Shown here: in pieces, positions 22,869 through 34,225 of the stretch
How the letters are laid out: every line of letters starts with the position of its first letter
How positions within the stretch are numbered: the first letter of the stretch is position 1
Assembly: GCA_028551475.1 (NCBI GenBank)
Contig: CM052354.1
Span: 30,589,258 to 30,653,257 of the forward strand
Origin: Casuarina equisetifolia
Taxonomy: Eukaryota; Streptophyta; Magnoliopsida; Fagales; Casuarinaceae
Length of the DNA: 64,000 nucleotides
Direction: 5' to 3'
Notes under the pieces: generated by a model
Databases searched by the model: none
What the model saw: the letters and a program-made list of their open reading frames with translations, nothing else
Told to the model about the DNA's origin: nothing
Translations under genes and position numbers: made by a program

Positions 22869-25055
22869 TCAATCGTCAACCTCTGCTTTGATCTCTCTTT
22901 GTAATTCCTCCTTGTACTCCTCAAAAGTTCCAGGGTAAGCAGTCACAGTTCCATTTTCCACAACCCAGATTTCACTCCTCTCTTCATCGTCACAAACACG
23001 TGATATGAGCCTGGAGTCATGGCTTACCAGCACGACCCCGCCAGTAAACTCATCCAGGGCGTCAGCAAGCGCATCAATGCTCTGCATATCGAGATGATTT
23101 GTGGGCTCATCCAGTAACAATATGTGTGGCCTCGACATGGAAATTGAAGTGAAGACAACCCGTGCCTTTTGCCCTCCAGATAGTTTTGCAATTGGGGTTA
23201 GGTGATTATGGCTGGGGAGTCCAAATTTTCCAAGCTTTGCACGAACAGCCTCCTGCTTGCTAAATCCCTCTTGATCTGGATGAAGGCGAAGAAGATACTG
23301 TACGGGTGTTTCCTCCATTGTTAATAGGTCCACAAAGTGCTGAGAATACCTCCCAATCCTCAACTTCTGACTCCTCCGAACTTCACCCTCACTTGGAACC
23401 AAGTCACCGGCAAGAAGATTGAGTAGAGTAGATTTGCCAGCTCCATTTGGCCCAACAATAGCAACGCGGGTTCCCATATCAATACCTACATCAACATCTG
23501 CAAGCCTGAAATCCTCTCGGTTTGGGTAACTGAAGCTGACTTCAATTAGCTGCAAAAGCGGTGGCGTGAGCTCGGTAGGCTCAGGGAAGTGGAACTCCAC
23601 ACTATAATCTCTCCACTTCTTTGGGGCCTCTGGCAGAGGCTCATCTTCATCAACCTTCCCCTTTGACTTGTTCTTGGATGCTTCTTTTGCAGCATTAAAC
23701 TTAGCCCGGTCTTTCACCTTGTCCTGCTGAGCACGACTCCCGGATCTCTTGGCTGCTTTAATTTGCTTCTCATAAGTTTCATATTTCTTGTTCATCTCTT
23801 TGCGACGCTGCTCATACCCACTTTCAAACTCATCAAAGTTTCCACGATATAAGTGAAGCTTTAAATCATGGAGATGAATGATCTCATTGCAGACAGAGTT
23901 AAGGAAATCCCGGTCGTGTGAGACAACAACAAGAGTTTTCTTCCACCGACACAAGTACTCCTCTAACCACAGTACAGCCCTAAGGTCAAGATGATTTGTC
24001 GGTTCATCCAACAACAAAAGTGTTGGTTGTACAAACAGTGCTCTAGCCAAAGATATTCTCATTCTCCAGCCACCACTAAATGACCGGGTTGGACGGCACT
24101 GCATTTCCTTGGTGAAACCCAATCCAGCAAGAATCTTTGATGCCTGAGCCTCAGCCGCATCAGACCCCAGAATCTGCAACTTTTCATACAGCTCAGCAAG
24201 CTTCTCTCCAGTATCATCCGCAATGTCATCTTCATCCTCATTTTCACCCTCAGCAGCAGAAGACAAATTCTGCAAAGATGCAACCTCATTTCGGAGTTTC
24301 ACCAGCTCTTCATTAGCTGAAACAACTGCTTCAAGCGCAGTCCTATCATCCCCAACCACCTCTTGTTCGACCAAAAGAACATCAATATTCTTAGGTACAG
24401 GAATCTTCCTCCAAGCAAGAAGCTTCAATAGAGTAGACTTGCCTGTTCCATTGGGTCCAACCAAACCATACCTTTTCCCATGAGATATCTTTACTGAAGT
24501 ATTCTTCAATAGTTCCTTTCCCCGAGCTGAGACAGAGAAATTATCTATAGTTATATCTTTGACATTGGCATCAGCATCATCATCCCCATCAAGAACTGAG
24601 GTCCGGCTACCAATAACGACAGTAAAAGCATCATGGTCATCTTTAAGGGCCTCCAGTTTTGCCTGCTCTGCTGCATAGGCAGCAAGGACATCCTTCTTTT
24701 CTCTCTTTTTCAGTTCTTTCTCGCTCATTGCTACTTCAAGTGCCTTAGGGTCACCCCTCCGATTGGATTGTTTTTGAACTTCACTTGATTCTTCTAGGGA
24801 GGCATAACCATCATCCTCTTCATCAGAGGGAGGGAGATCAATGTCATCAGTGTAAGATGACACTTTTTTCGTCTTAGGTTTATTAGAAGTAGCAGCAGTG
24901 GAGGAGGAAGAACCCTTTGTAGGCTTATCAGGTTTCTGATCCATACTGGCAAGCACAGCTGACACAGAAAGCTTCTTGCCGTCTTTTGATACGTCTTTGC
25001 CACTCCCTTTAGTTTTGGCACTTGCGCCGTTGTCTTCTGACTTTTTCTTTCCCAT
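22869..25055 (-). CDS. ABCF4: ABC transporter F family member 4 (GCN4-like), intronless coding region
   Basis: Soluble ABC-F protein of 728 residues with two nucleotide-binding domains and no membrane segment. The family includes GCN20/ABCF1-type proteins acting with ribosomes and translation control. Arabidopsis ABCF4 is also called GCN4. The lysine-rich and acidic N-terminus (1-150) starts MGKKK. NBD1 has Walker A GPNGTGKST (near 198), signature FSGGW (near 322) and Walker B LLLLDEPTNHLD (near 350). A charged linker follows. NBD2 has GPNGAGKST (near 533), LSGGQ (near 620) and ILLLDEPTNHLD (near 647). Both halves appear catalytically intact. The ATG at 25055 opens the family-typical N-terminus; in-frame sequence farther upstream is 5'-UTR, entered through an acceptor 13 bases before the ATG. 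The 3'-UTR extends toward about 22630. Confidence 0.96.
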   Translation of the reverse strand: MGKKKSEDNGASAKTKGSGKDVSKDGKKLSVSAVLASMDQKPDKPTKGSSSSTAATSNKPKTKKVSSYTDDIDLPPSDEEDDGYASLEESSEVQKQSNRRGDPKALEVAMSEKELKKREKKDVLAAYAAEQAKLEALKDDHDAFTVVIGSRTSVLDGDDDADANVKDITIDNFSVSARGKELLKNTSVKISHGKRYGLVGPNGTGKSTLLKLLAWRKIPVPKNIDVLLVEQEVVGDDRTALEAVVSANEELVKLRNEVASLQNLSSAAEGENEDEDDIADDTGEKLAELYEKLQILGSDAAEAQASKILAGLGFTKEMQCRPTRSFSGGWRMRISLARALFVQPTLLLLDEPTNHLDLRAVLWLEEYLCRWKKTLVVVSHDRDFLNSVCNEIIHLHDLKLHLYRGNFDEFESGYEQRRKEMNKKYETYEKQIKAAKRSGSRAQQDKVKDRAKFNAAKEASKNKSKGKVDEDEPLPEAPKKWRDYSVEFHFPEPTELTPPLLQLIEVSFSYPNREDFRLADVDVGIDMGTRVAIVGPNGAGKSTLLNLLAGDLVPSEGEVRRSQKLRIGRYSQHFVDLLTMEETPVQYLLRLHPDQEGFSKQEAVRAKLGKFGLPSHNHLTPIAKLSGGQKARVVFTSISMSRPHILLLDEPTNHLDMQSIDALADALDEFTGGVVLVSHDSRLISRVCDDEERSEIWVVENGTVTAYPGTFEEYKEELQREIKAEVDD

Positions 25056-25930
25056 TACAGCAACTGATCTAGTAAGGAGAAAATAACAAATGATATGAAA
25101 TTGTATCAACTTGAGTGAATTCTAACTCAATTCCATTGCAACACAAACACAAAGATATATTTCAGATTCACAGACTTGAGAAAAGAAGACTGGCGAGTGA
25201 GACTACAGTTTGAAAAGGCATTGATTCAAAGGGTAAACACCATGAGATTATCTTTACACTCTCCACATGAAAAACAAAGCATAGACCTTAATGTGCAGTT
25301 GATAACCTAAGATATGTAGAAAAGCGTTCTTGTATTTGGAAATATACATGGACATCCAATATGACATGTCCTAAAGATCCAAAATTTCCATCACAGATTT
25401 ATAATAACTTTGTGCCTTCATCACTTCATAATACAAAAAACAACAAAACAATCCATGGCAATAGCACGAGAAAAGGCAAGCAATCCAATCACTTCGAATC
25501 GTTCAGCAATAACTTTCCAGATATCCCAGCACCTCTGGATTACACAATTAAAAAAAGAAAAAAAAACTCATTGACACCCGACAATCAACGAGTGTTCTTG
25601 CAAAAACCGGTACTGAAATTAGGGTTTTAACAACTGGGGCCTGAACCAACTAAATCGAAAACTTGGCATCCGAAAACTCCACGCAGATTCGAATCCAGAA
25701 ATCGAAAAGTTTAGGAACCATCGGAATACGCCGTTTGGCAGCTGAACCAGCCCAGAGACGGAATCGAATTCAAAATTTTACAGATCTCACATCTACGACA
25801 ACAAAACAGCAATACCACATCTAAAAGAAGCACAGAAGCTGAAAGTGATCAAATTAATACCTGGAACAGAGAGAAGAGCCGTGAAGAGTTCAAAGTTGAG
25901 CTGCAGGACGGTCGGCTAAATCCAAATCCA
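25056..25930 (-). other. ABCF4 5'-UTR with a ~790 bp intron
   Basis: Minus-strand acceptor TTACTAG at 25069-25075 precedes a 13-base UTR piece before the ATG. A good donor CCAG|GTATTA lies at 25861/25860, giving an intron of 25069-25860. The first exon would be about 25861-25930. A telo-box (AAACCCTAA on the minus strand, 25619-25627) lies inside the intron, and site II-like AGCCCA motifs occur at about 26005-26030 upstream. Such motifs are common near translation-related plant genes. Confidence 0.65.
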
Positions 25931-26130
25931 ATAGCTAGTGCTTTTTCTAAATTACACTTGCTTTCGGCTTGAGCATATATATACAAAATATGTATTCCTT
26001 GTCCGAACAGAACTGGGCTTTCGGTTTTGGGCTTGGCCTTTGCTCTTAAGTGCCTCAATCACTTTCCTAAAAATTAGTTTTAATGCATTTTATTTTAATA
26101 TTATTTCTAATTTGCTGTCAACGTCCTAAT

Positions 26131-27125
26131 TTTTTTTTTTTATGAATATGTGAGTTTATTCATCGAAGAATAAAGAAATACATAAGCTTAGGGACATATC
26201 CCAGTATTACAAATCATCTAGGAGAAGATAGAATTTGAAATTCTCCAACTATGACACAATAAAACATTAGCTTGAGAGAGTTTAATGTTTCTAAATAAAA
26301 AAGCTCTCCCACGGACTACTCTTCTAATTTTAGTTAATAACATTGAAATATCTATAGACTTATTCTGAAAACGTCTATGATTACGTTCTAGCCATATACA
26401 ATAAAGACAAGCCAAGAAGGAAAGTTGGAGGGGCTTTGCGGCTAGGTCCTTTCCCTTAGTTGCTTTAATCATCCATTGCAATTCAGATTCTCAATCGTCG
26501 ATGACCTTACGAATGCCTTGTTAAGCTAAAATAGTTCTCCAAACTTGATTAGTCCAAATACACTGAAAGAACAAGTGTGATCTATCTTCATATTGAGAGC
26601 CACAAAAATTACAATATAGATAAATTGAGGGGAGCCAGCGAGAAACCACTACTGCTGTAAGTAGTTTGTTTCTACATATGAGCCAACCAGTGAAGTTATG
26701 TTTGTTGATTCCTCTTGACCATATCAAATTATACCATTCAACTTCAGAGCTCACTTGACGTAATTTCTTGTACGTTTCCTTACAACAATAAGAAGGTTTG
26801 GATAGTGTAGAGGTTAAAGTTTGTTGTAACTTTAGAAGACCTCTTCAACTCCATGCCATATTTCCCTTGATGTCAAGATCTATAATTGAATTTTTCCTGC
26901 ATTTAGTATTATGAATCCACTTACTCCATAAGGATGAATTTGAGCAATTTATGAGATTCCAAGAGAGATTGCCCCAACAAAACTTTATTCCATACTTTAA
27001 GGTTTAGTAGTCGAAGACCTCCTTCCTTTTTTGGTGAACAAATAACTTGCCAAACAATCTTATGAGTTTTATGATCTTCTGAGTGGCTTGCCCAGAGAAA
27101 GTGTACTCAACTTACCTAGAGAACG
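26131..27125 (-). mobile_element. 5'-truncated LINE (non-LTR retrotransposon) fragment
   Basis: Minus-strand reading gives broken pieces of the C-terminal LINE polyprotein. About 27000-27060 reads SWQVICSPKKEGGLRLLNLK, typical of the reverse-transcriptase C-terminal part. The segment 26521-26754 carries the zinc-binding RVT domain (CNFCG, then DRSHLFFQC, then W). The segment 26218-26481 reads CLYCIWLERNHRRFQ, the usual end of such proteins. A run of A on the minus strand (26131-26141) marks the 3' tail. Frameshifts and stops make it inactive, and endonuclease and most of the RT domain are absent. Confidence 0.8.
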
Positions 27126-28160
27126 TCCTCATTATTATTAAGTGGTTCTCTTTTAAACTAACTTAGATAGCCTTTTTTATAAATTTTTTTATTTATGATT
27201 CAGATTTAGTAGATGAGCTTGATTTTGATACCATTTTATGTATCTCATTGAAAGATAATTTTAACATTTTTCATCTAAATATTGTTTCTAACTTAAATTT
27301 CTATAAGTTCAATATACCAGTAATAGGCCCATACTCGATTTCCCAAGTCTAAACCTAAAGAAAATTGAACCTAAAAAAAAAATCTAAAACCCAATGTAAC
27401 TGGGCTTGAGCATATGCAAACATAGTACATATTCATTGTCTGAATAGAACTAGGCTTTCGATTTTGGTCTTGGCTTTTATCCCTTAAGTACCTCATTTAC
27501 TTTCTTAAAAAATGAAAAATAGTGGTGGAACCATATGAAAAATAGATTCCCAACTTATCATTATAAGTTTTCCTTGTCTTATCAATTCTTAATAAACAAT
27601 TTTAGATTGGCATCAACACCCAGTTGGTCCTCAAATCTCTTTTTCTTTCCTGTCTTTGCAATAGACGGAATTAAACTCTAAAGAGCATCTAAACACAACA
27701 AACAACACAAGAGAATTGCTTAAACAAAAATAGTTTCTATATGAGGGAAACAAAGCTCTTGGTTTCTATTTGTGGGAAATGAGCCTCCTTTATTAAACTT
27801 CTACAAACCTCAATTACTTTCTTAAAAGACTCAAGTTCTAATGCTAATTTTAATCTACGCGAACATCCTAATTGCTATTTTGTGGTTGCTCATACTTTTA
27901 AGATGGTTTATTTTATAACTTAATTTAGGTAATTATTCTTATAAGTCATCCCATTTACAATTTGAATTTAAAACATAAGGTTGATTATGATATCATTTCA
28001 GGTGTCTCAACTATTTTATCAAAAAATCAAAAGTTAAAAGATAATTTTAATATTTTTTTATTTAAATATTATTTTTAACTTGGGCTTCAATAAGTTCAAT
28101 TTATTATGGCCTTTAAGTCCGTAATAGGGCCATACCCGATTTCCTGAGTCTAAACCCGGA
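27126..28160. repeat. Duplicated promoter-side blocks between ABCF4 and L21
   Basis: The segment 27170-27360 and the segment 27905-28160 are diverged direct copies, sharing AAAGATAATTTTAA, AAGTTCAAT and a GGCCATAC-CGATTTCC block. The segment 27404-27500 matches 25969-26063 (GCTTGAGCATAT start, TAGGCTTTCG-like core), and 27810-27875 matches 26050-26128. No open frame of interest is present. Confidence 0.6.
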
Positions 28161-28166
28161 GAAAAC

Positions 28167-28197
28167 TGGGCCTCAAGAAAACCATCCTAAAACCCTA
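28167..28197 (+). promoter_or_regulatory. Site II (TGGGCC) and telo-box (AAACCCTAG) of the L21 promoter
   Basis: TGGGCC at 28167-28172 is followed by AAACCCTAG at 28189-28197, about 40 bases before the ATG. This pairing is known in plant promoters of ribosomal-protein and mitochondrial genes, where TCP-type factors bind site II. Confidence 0.5.
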
Positions 28198-28235
28198 GCC
28201 CTTTCAGCTCCCGGAACTGAGCTTCACGATCGACA

Positions 28236-31200
28236 ATGGCGAACAGGCGGTGCCTCCACGCTCTGAGCCGCCGCGCGTGGGCGGTATTCTCCTCGGAGGC
28301 TCGTCTCCCTTCCCTTCGGACCCTACTTTCGCCCAGGATTGAACCGATCAATCCCATTACCGCTCATTTCGGCCGCAGTTTCACCACACGGTGCAGTCAC
28401 TGGTCCCACCCTCGGTTTTTCTCGTCCAATGGGGTAAAGGATGACGCGTCAGAAGACGACGCCGACGATGATGACGATGACGACGATGAAGAGGATGAGG
28501 AAATGGACTATAGCGACGGGGAGAGCGTCGGGAATTCCTCGGCGTCGAGTTTGAAGAAAGAGTACACGGCGGAGGAGGCGGAGGCGGAGGCCGCGGAGAT
28601 AGGGTATAAAGTAGTGGGCCCGCTCGAGCGCTCCGACCGAGTTTTCAAGCCGTATGAGCCAGTTTTCGCCGTCATTCAGGTTCGGTTTTTAGTGTTGTTT
28701 TGGTTGATGCTATGGGGGTATTGAGTTTCATCTCGTTTTTCCATTTTGTTATATGTAGATTGGATCGCACCAGTTTAAGGTGAGCAATGGAGATTGCATT
28801 TTCGCAGAGAGATTGAAGTTCTGCGATGTCAATGATAAGGTGGGTTGCTCGTGTGTTCACATTTTCAGACGCAATGCTATGTGCTTTGTATTGTTGCATT
28901 GTGGATCGGTAGGCACAAAGATATTGTTTCTATAGGTTACGAATGTGATAATTGGGTTTTTCAAGCACCTCGTGATGAAGAAGTTTCAGAATAATTGATT
29001 GTCAGTGCTCTTTATTGATTGTTAGTGCTCTTTACTGCTCTGCATTTGATCAGTTCGATTTCTGCGCCTGGTCTCGCTTTAACAATGCTAGAATGTAGAA
29101 AGGATGATTTTGCATTCCCAATCTGTTTAGTCGTAAAGAATTATTGTCGCCTGCGAGTATGGCTCGTTGGTGGGATTCAAAGAAGTATGCAGAGGAATAA
29201 GAACCTGCAATCTTTTGTATCTCTTTTACCTTCTTTTTTTTTGGTTCCCGGGGGTGTTCGTGGTCTCTGTATTGGCCCACTGGGTATTTCACTCTGTTAG
29301 GATAACAGATATGGTGTCTTCACAATAGTGTGATTAGGGTTCAAATGTTCTAGGATTCTTTGATCAACTAACACAAAAGGTTGCTCTAAGAAGAGCACCT
29401 AGATGGTGCCACATTGTTTCCTGTTTTTCTCTCTCTGTTTCTACTCTTCCTTTTGCTAGGGGAGGATATTTTCTCCTTCTTTGCACAGCTGTTCTCTTCT
29501 TCTCTTTAAGGAAGTTCTGTTTACGAGAATAATGAAAGCAAAGATCAAAATAGATAAGGAAAGAGGGGCACTGATTCTCAGGCGTGGTTTAACTCTAGAG
29601 AGGAAGAGACTGTGTAGGAAGTTCATAAAACAAATAGAAGAATCTTCACGTGTAAAATAAAGAATGTGAAGCAGTTATAATCACTGTGGTCATTACATGA
29701 GTAGTTGAAATGCATTTTAGGTGGAGTTAGAAGTGTATATGTTGGCAAGCAGTCATAGGTAGTGCTAGTTTTGTGGATGTGATACTAGGAAGTTGAACTT
29801 GTAATAACAATGAGAACAGCCCTAATGGATTTGTAAAGGAAAACTTTGATTCATAATTGAGCTTGACTACCTTGGGTTTGGGACTGAAGCTAGTTGAGTA
29901 CAAGTGGAAAATAAGGCTACCTTGGAGTCGATTTATATGTAAACCAGTTCCAGAAAAGCACCATAACAATCTTCAAGGTTTTGGTTATTTTCAGTTTCAC
30001 TAGGCTTTTTCCCAGGATAACTCTTTCAAGTCTGGCCCTTTTGGTAGTTGCAGATCACAAGCTTATCTGCTGGTTGGTAGAAAGCAGAAGAGCCTCTAAC
30101 TTCTTGCTCAAGCAGAATGCATTTCGTTACACCCCTTTTAGGGCTTTTCAATAAATTTTCTTTTAAGATTCCTATCCAACGTGACATTTAACAGCTTATG
30201 GTGTCTTGAACCTTCGAGTCATGAAATTAAAGTTGTCTGTTCAGCAGTGCCAAATTTGGGGTACCTCAGTTCTGTGAACTTTTTCATTTCCTTGTTTACC
30301 TGTTGGAGCAAGTCAAGTAGACAGAGCTAGTCAGCTTATAGAAACTTGCGTTTATTTTAAGGAATTTTCTTGGGCCAATTGGTGACAGTCAGTGCTTAAA
30401 ATTTGCTTTGTTGTCTGTTGGTGAGCTACCGCTAAAGCAGATGTTCAAAACCGTTTTTTTTTCTTTCAATTAACTGATTATGATGCTTCATGTTTACTTG
30501 TGGCAGTTAATTTTGAACAAGGTTCTCTTGCTTGGCTCTAGTACGCAGACCATTATTGGGAGGCCCATTGTACCAGATGCAGCTGTTCATGCAGTTGTTG
30601 AAGAGCATGTGAGTGTGACCACAATGTTACTCTCTTTCATCTATGGGAATTTGCATGTGTTCTCAAAGTGCTGTTAAATCCTTTTTTTTTTTTTCAATGA
30701 TGCTGGTTTTATGGGAGACTTTTCTTGCAATATTAATTAAAGAGGACACTCCCACCCTCTCTCACTTTTGAGGAATATCAAAAGTGAAGAGTTGCAGAAC
30801 TGAGGAGACACTGTCGCTGTTTATGGGTTTGGAGAAAGATGACCATAGGTATACACGGAGCTATTATAGAAGTCTAGAAAAGATTCTCAGCAAGAACTTG
30901 TTATCTGCCTTCTGAGAAGAGAAGGAAAAATCTATTGACACAATATCTTATTCAAATTTTCCAATAGTGCTGAAAAACTAGTTGACTTACTGCTGCTGCT
31001 TCACAGTACAAACTGCTTGGGTTGGCATCTGTTGTTGCCAATAGATTGTTTTTGCTTAGTTTCGAACTTGTTTCCAAAATGTAGTTTTGATCTTGATTTC
31101 AAATTGCTTTTCTGCATTACTGCAGATTTTAGAAATGAGGAGAAAAATGACATCATACAGGCGCTCATTAAGATAGCTTGAATGCGCCAAACAACGTAAA

Positions 31201-31875
31201 AGGAGGAAGTAGGAAATACAAGTAGAACTTGCGGTCTTTGCATACCCCAAAACTAGTAGTATAGATTGGAGGGGTCTGAATATGCTCGACAAACTGCTAA
31301 AAACACCACCCAGCGGTTTAGATACAAGTTTAGAAATTTGTTAAGACCTCCTATTGTAACCCCATAGTAAGCTGTGCCTACAAAGGGTTCTCTATAGATT
31401 ACATTGGTTAAGGTTAGTTGTCTATGGCATATAAACCTGCAATGACCATCTTCATAGACATTCTAGTTGCCATTTCCCCATTCTCTTTCTATATTGCGTG
31501 GGATGAAAAAAAGGTTCTTTTGTAAATCACAATAAAGTTTAGAGTTCTTTTTCCATGGGCAATTTAAATGACGTTCTTATATCTTTTAGGCATTAGATGC
31601 AAAGGTCATAATTTTTAAGAAGAAGAGAAGGAAGAACTATCGTCGCACCAAAGGACATCGCCAGGTACTTCCGCTACCAATTGTCTAAACAGGTGTATAT
31701 TGCTGCATCCTGGTAGTCGTTTCTCTTGATTCATGTTTCTATTTTTCAGGAGCTGACTAAATTAAGGATAACCGATATTCAAGGCATTGAGAAACCCGAA
31801 AAGATAATCACTGTAAAGCCAAAACTGAAGCCAACAAAGGCTGCTGAGAAGAAGCCAGAAAAGGTTCCAGCCTGA
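28236..31875 (+). CDS. Mitochondrial 50S ribosomal protein L21 (NFD1-like), five exons
   Basis: Exons 28236-28679, 28759-28839, 30507-30608, 31590-31664 and 31750-31875 encode 275 residues, all GT-AG and in phase. Residues 1-65 are rich in Arg, Ser and Leu with few acids, as in a mitochondrial presequence (MANRRCLHALSRRAW). A strongly acidic tract (DDDDDDDDEEDEE) follows at about 75-90. The bL21 domain starts near residue 140 (EPVFAVIQIGSHQFKV) and includes KVLLLGSSTQTIIGRPIV and the basic KKKRRKNYRRTKGHRQ, typical of L21. A lysine-rich tail ends EKVPA. Arabidopsis NFD1 is the mitochondrial L21 needed for karyogamy; I infer orthology from the presequence and domain. Intron 2 is about 1.67 kb without a gene. 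Confidence 0.9.
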
Positions 31876-32369
31876 GAGGGATTTTCCATGGCTATGCGTT
31901 GATAATAATGCTGTCCACGCTGATGACTTCTGAGTTGACTTTCTGATGCTAATGATGAACAGATTCCATTCCTTAGTTGGACGGTGTACATCTTAGATGT
32001 CATCTCAAGCAGATAATCATACCACCGACCCAATTCTGAATGTGGTGTGGGACTGGTTGCATGATTTTTGTTTCTGTTATATCTCTGTATTTAGTGGATC
32101 GATTCATGAGACCTTCTGTAGAATCGATCAGTTTTTTAATCCCCGAATAGAGATGTTTACAAGTTTTAAAGGATTACATATTTTCTCCAATTAGATTCTA
32201 CTTTCCAGGAGCAAAAAGATAGATTATGTATGTGGTTGCAAACCTATGTACTAGATTTTCTTTTTTGTTTTCAGAATAATACATGTTTCTTTTAACTAAA
32301 CATGTATTATTCTCTTACAATGATAGAAAATTAACGAAAAGTTCATAAGAATAAAACCTTAAATTCTTT

Positions 32370-33068
32370 CTTTAATGAAAAATGATACCAAGACTTTTAT
32401 TACAAAACAATTTACTCATTTTTGTTTTTATGTAATATTAAATAGACTTAACTCTTTGCCCAGTATAACTCGTTTTGGACTCTTAATATAACTAAGTTTT
32501 GATTATTTCAAACCTTTGGCATCATTTAAATAAAATAATAAAAGAAAACCTAATTATAAAAAGAAAAATCTAAAAATAATATAAAGCCCAAGTCCAAGCC
32601 CAAGCCCATTTGTCTCTCATGGTCCCAACAATATTTTATAAATCTAAAATCCATAACAACAAAACAACAATAGTATATATGAAAGAAGCACATAAGCTGA
32701 AAGTGATCCAAGTTAGTACCTGCATCAAATGGATGAAAGGAGCCTTAAGTTCTCTCTTTAATGGAAAGTAATGTTAAGGTTTTAATTATAAAACATTTCT
32801 TTCTTTTTTTTCTTGTCCTTATTTCATATTAAATAAACCTAGCTCTTAGCCTAGTACATTAGGAGCTTCTATTTTAAATTCTTAACATGACTAAATTTTG
32901 ATTATTCCAAATTATAGACTTTATTTAAATAAAATAATAAAATAAAACTTAATTATTAAAAAAAAAAGATAATAAAAAAATAACAAATAGCTAAAGCCCA
33001 AGCCCATCTTATCTCTCAAGGCTCTAACAAAATTTTACAAATCTCAAATTCACAACAACAAAACAGCA
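32370..33068. repeat. Two tandem copies of a ~350 bp block downstream of L21
   Basis: About 32370-32715 and 32745-33068 share the order TTAAT-rich start, TAACTAAGTTTTGATTAT-like, ATTTAAATAAAATAATAAAA, AAAGCCCAAG and ACAACAAAACA. The end of each copy also matches the ABCF4 5' region at about 25775-25860 (AGAAGCACA-AAGCTGAAAGTGATC). Confidence 0.6.
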
Positions 33069-34225
33069 GTATGGCTCGTTGGTGGCATTCAAAGAAGTCT
33101 GCATGGGAATTAGAACCTGCGCTCCTTCGTTTCCTTTTCACTTTTTTGGGGTTCCCGGGGGTGGTTTGCGGCCTTCTTTTTCCCTTGTTTCGAACTTGAC
33201 CCCAAATTTGTAGTTTTAACCTAGATTTCAAACTGATATGTGCATTACTGCAGATTTAGAAATGAGGAGACAAATGACATCATAGAGGTGCTCATTAAGA
33301 TAGCTTGAATGTGCCAAACATGTAAAAGAAGGAAGTAGGAAATACAACTAAAACTTTCGGTTTCTGCATACCCCAAAACTAGTATAGATTTGAGGGGTTT
33401 GAATATGCTCAAGAAACTACTAAAAGCACTACCCAGTGGTTTAGATGCAAGTTTAGAAATTTGTTAAGATCTCCTAATGTAACCCCATATTAATATGTGC
33501 CTGCAAAGAGTTCCACGTAGATTACATGGGTTGAGTTTGGTTGTCTATGGCATGTAAATTACGATGACCATCTTCATAGACATTTATGAATCACAATGAA
33601 GCTTATAGTTCTTTCTCTTTGGGCATCTTCAATGACGTTCTTATAACTTTTATTCATTAGATGCAAAGCTTATAATTCTTAAAAAGAAAAAACTTCTCAG
33701 ATAAATATTTTATTGTATCATAATTAAAATATTTTAAATTTAATTTTCTCTTAAATGAATTATAATACTAAGATATGTCTTTAACTTTTGTATTCTTTTA
33801 TTCTTCAATGAATAAACTTATATATTTATCATTAAAAAAAAAAATCGCCGCACCAAAGGACATCACTAGATACTTCTACTAAACGGCTGTATTGTGTTAC
33901 ATTCCTCGTAGTCGTTTTTCTTGATTCATGTTTTTATTCAAGGAATTAAGAAAACTGAAAAGATAATCACTTTAAAACCAACGGTGAAGCCAACAAAGGC
34001 TGCTGAGACGAAGGTAGAAAAGGTTCCAGCCTAAGAGTTTTCCATGGCTATCCGTTGATAATAATGTTGTCCTTCTGATTTGACTTTCTGATATTGATCA
34101 TGAACAGATTCCACTCCTTAGTTGGATGGTGTACATCTTAGATGTCATCTTAAGCAGATAATAATTCCACCGACCCAATTCTGAATGTGGTGTAGCACTG
34201 CTTGCATGATTTTTGCTTTTATTAT
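33069..34225 (+). pseudogene. Partial, broken copy of the L21 gene
   Basis: The segment 33069-33180 matches L21 intron 2 (about 29150-29275), 33190-33660 matches intron 3, and 33660-34225 matches exons 4-5 and the 3' flank. Introns are kept, so this is a DNA-level duplicate. Exons 1-3 are missing. Exon 4 is split by about 154 bp of AT-rich DNA (33691-33844). Its donor is lost (CAGGTA changed to TAGATA) and the first part of exon 5 is deleted. The tail still reads TKAAETKVEKVPA before a stop. It cannot make L21. Confidence 0.8.

Noticed and set aside
24223-24483. Serine-rich plus-strand frame inside ABCF4, and leucine/arginine-rich minus frames
   Set aside because: Opposite-strand or shifted readings of the ABCF4 coding region with no family resemblance.
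26131-27125. Possibility that the LINE fragment is an active element
   Set aside because: It lacks the endonuclease and most of the reverse transcriptase, and has frameshifts and stops.
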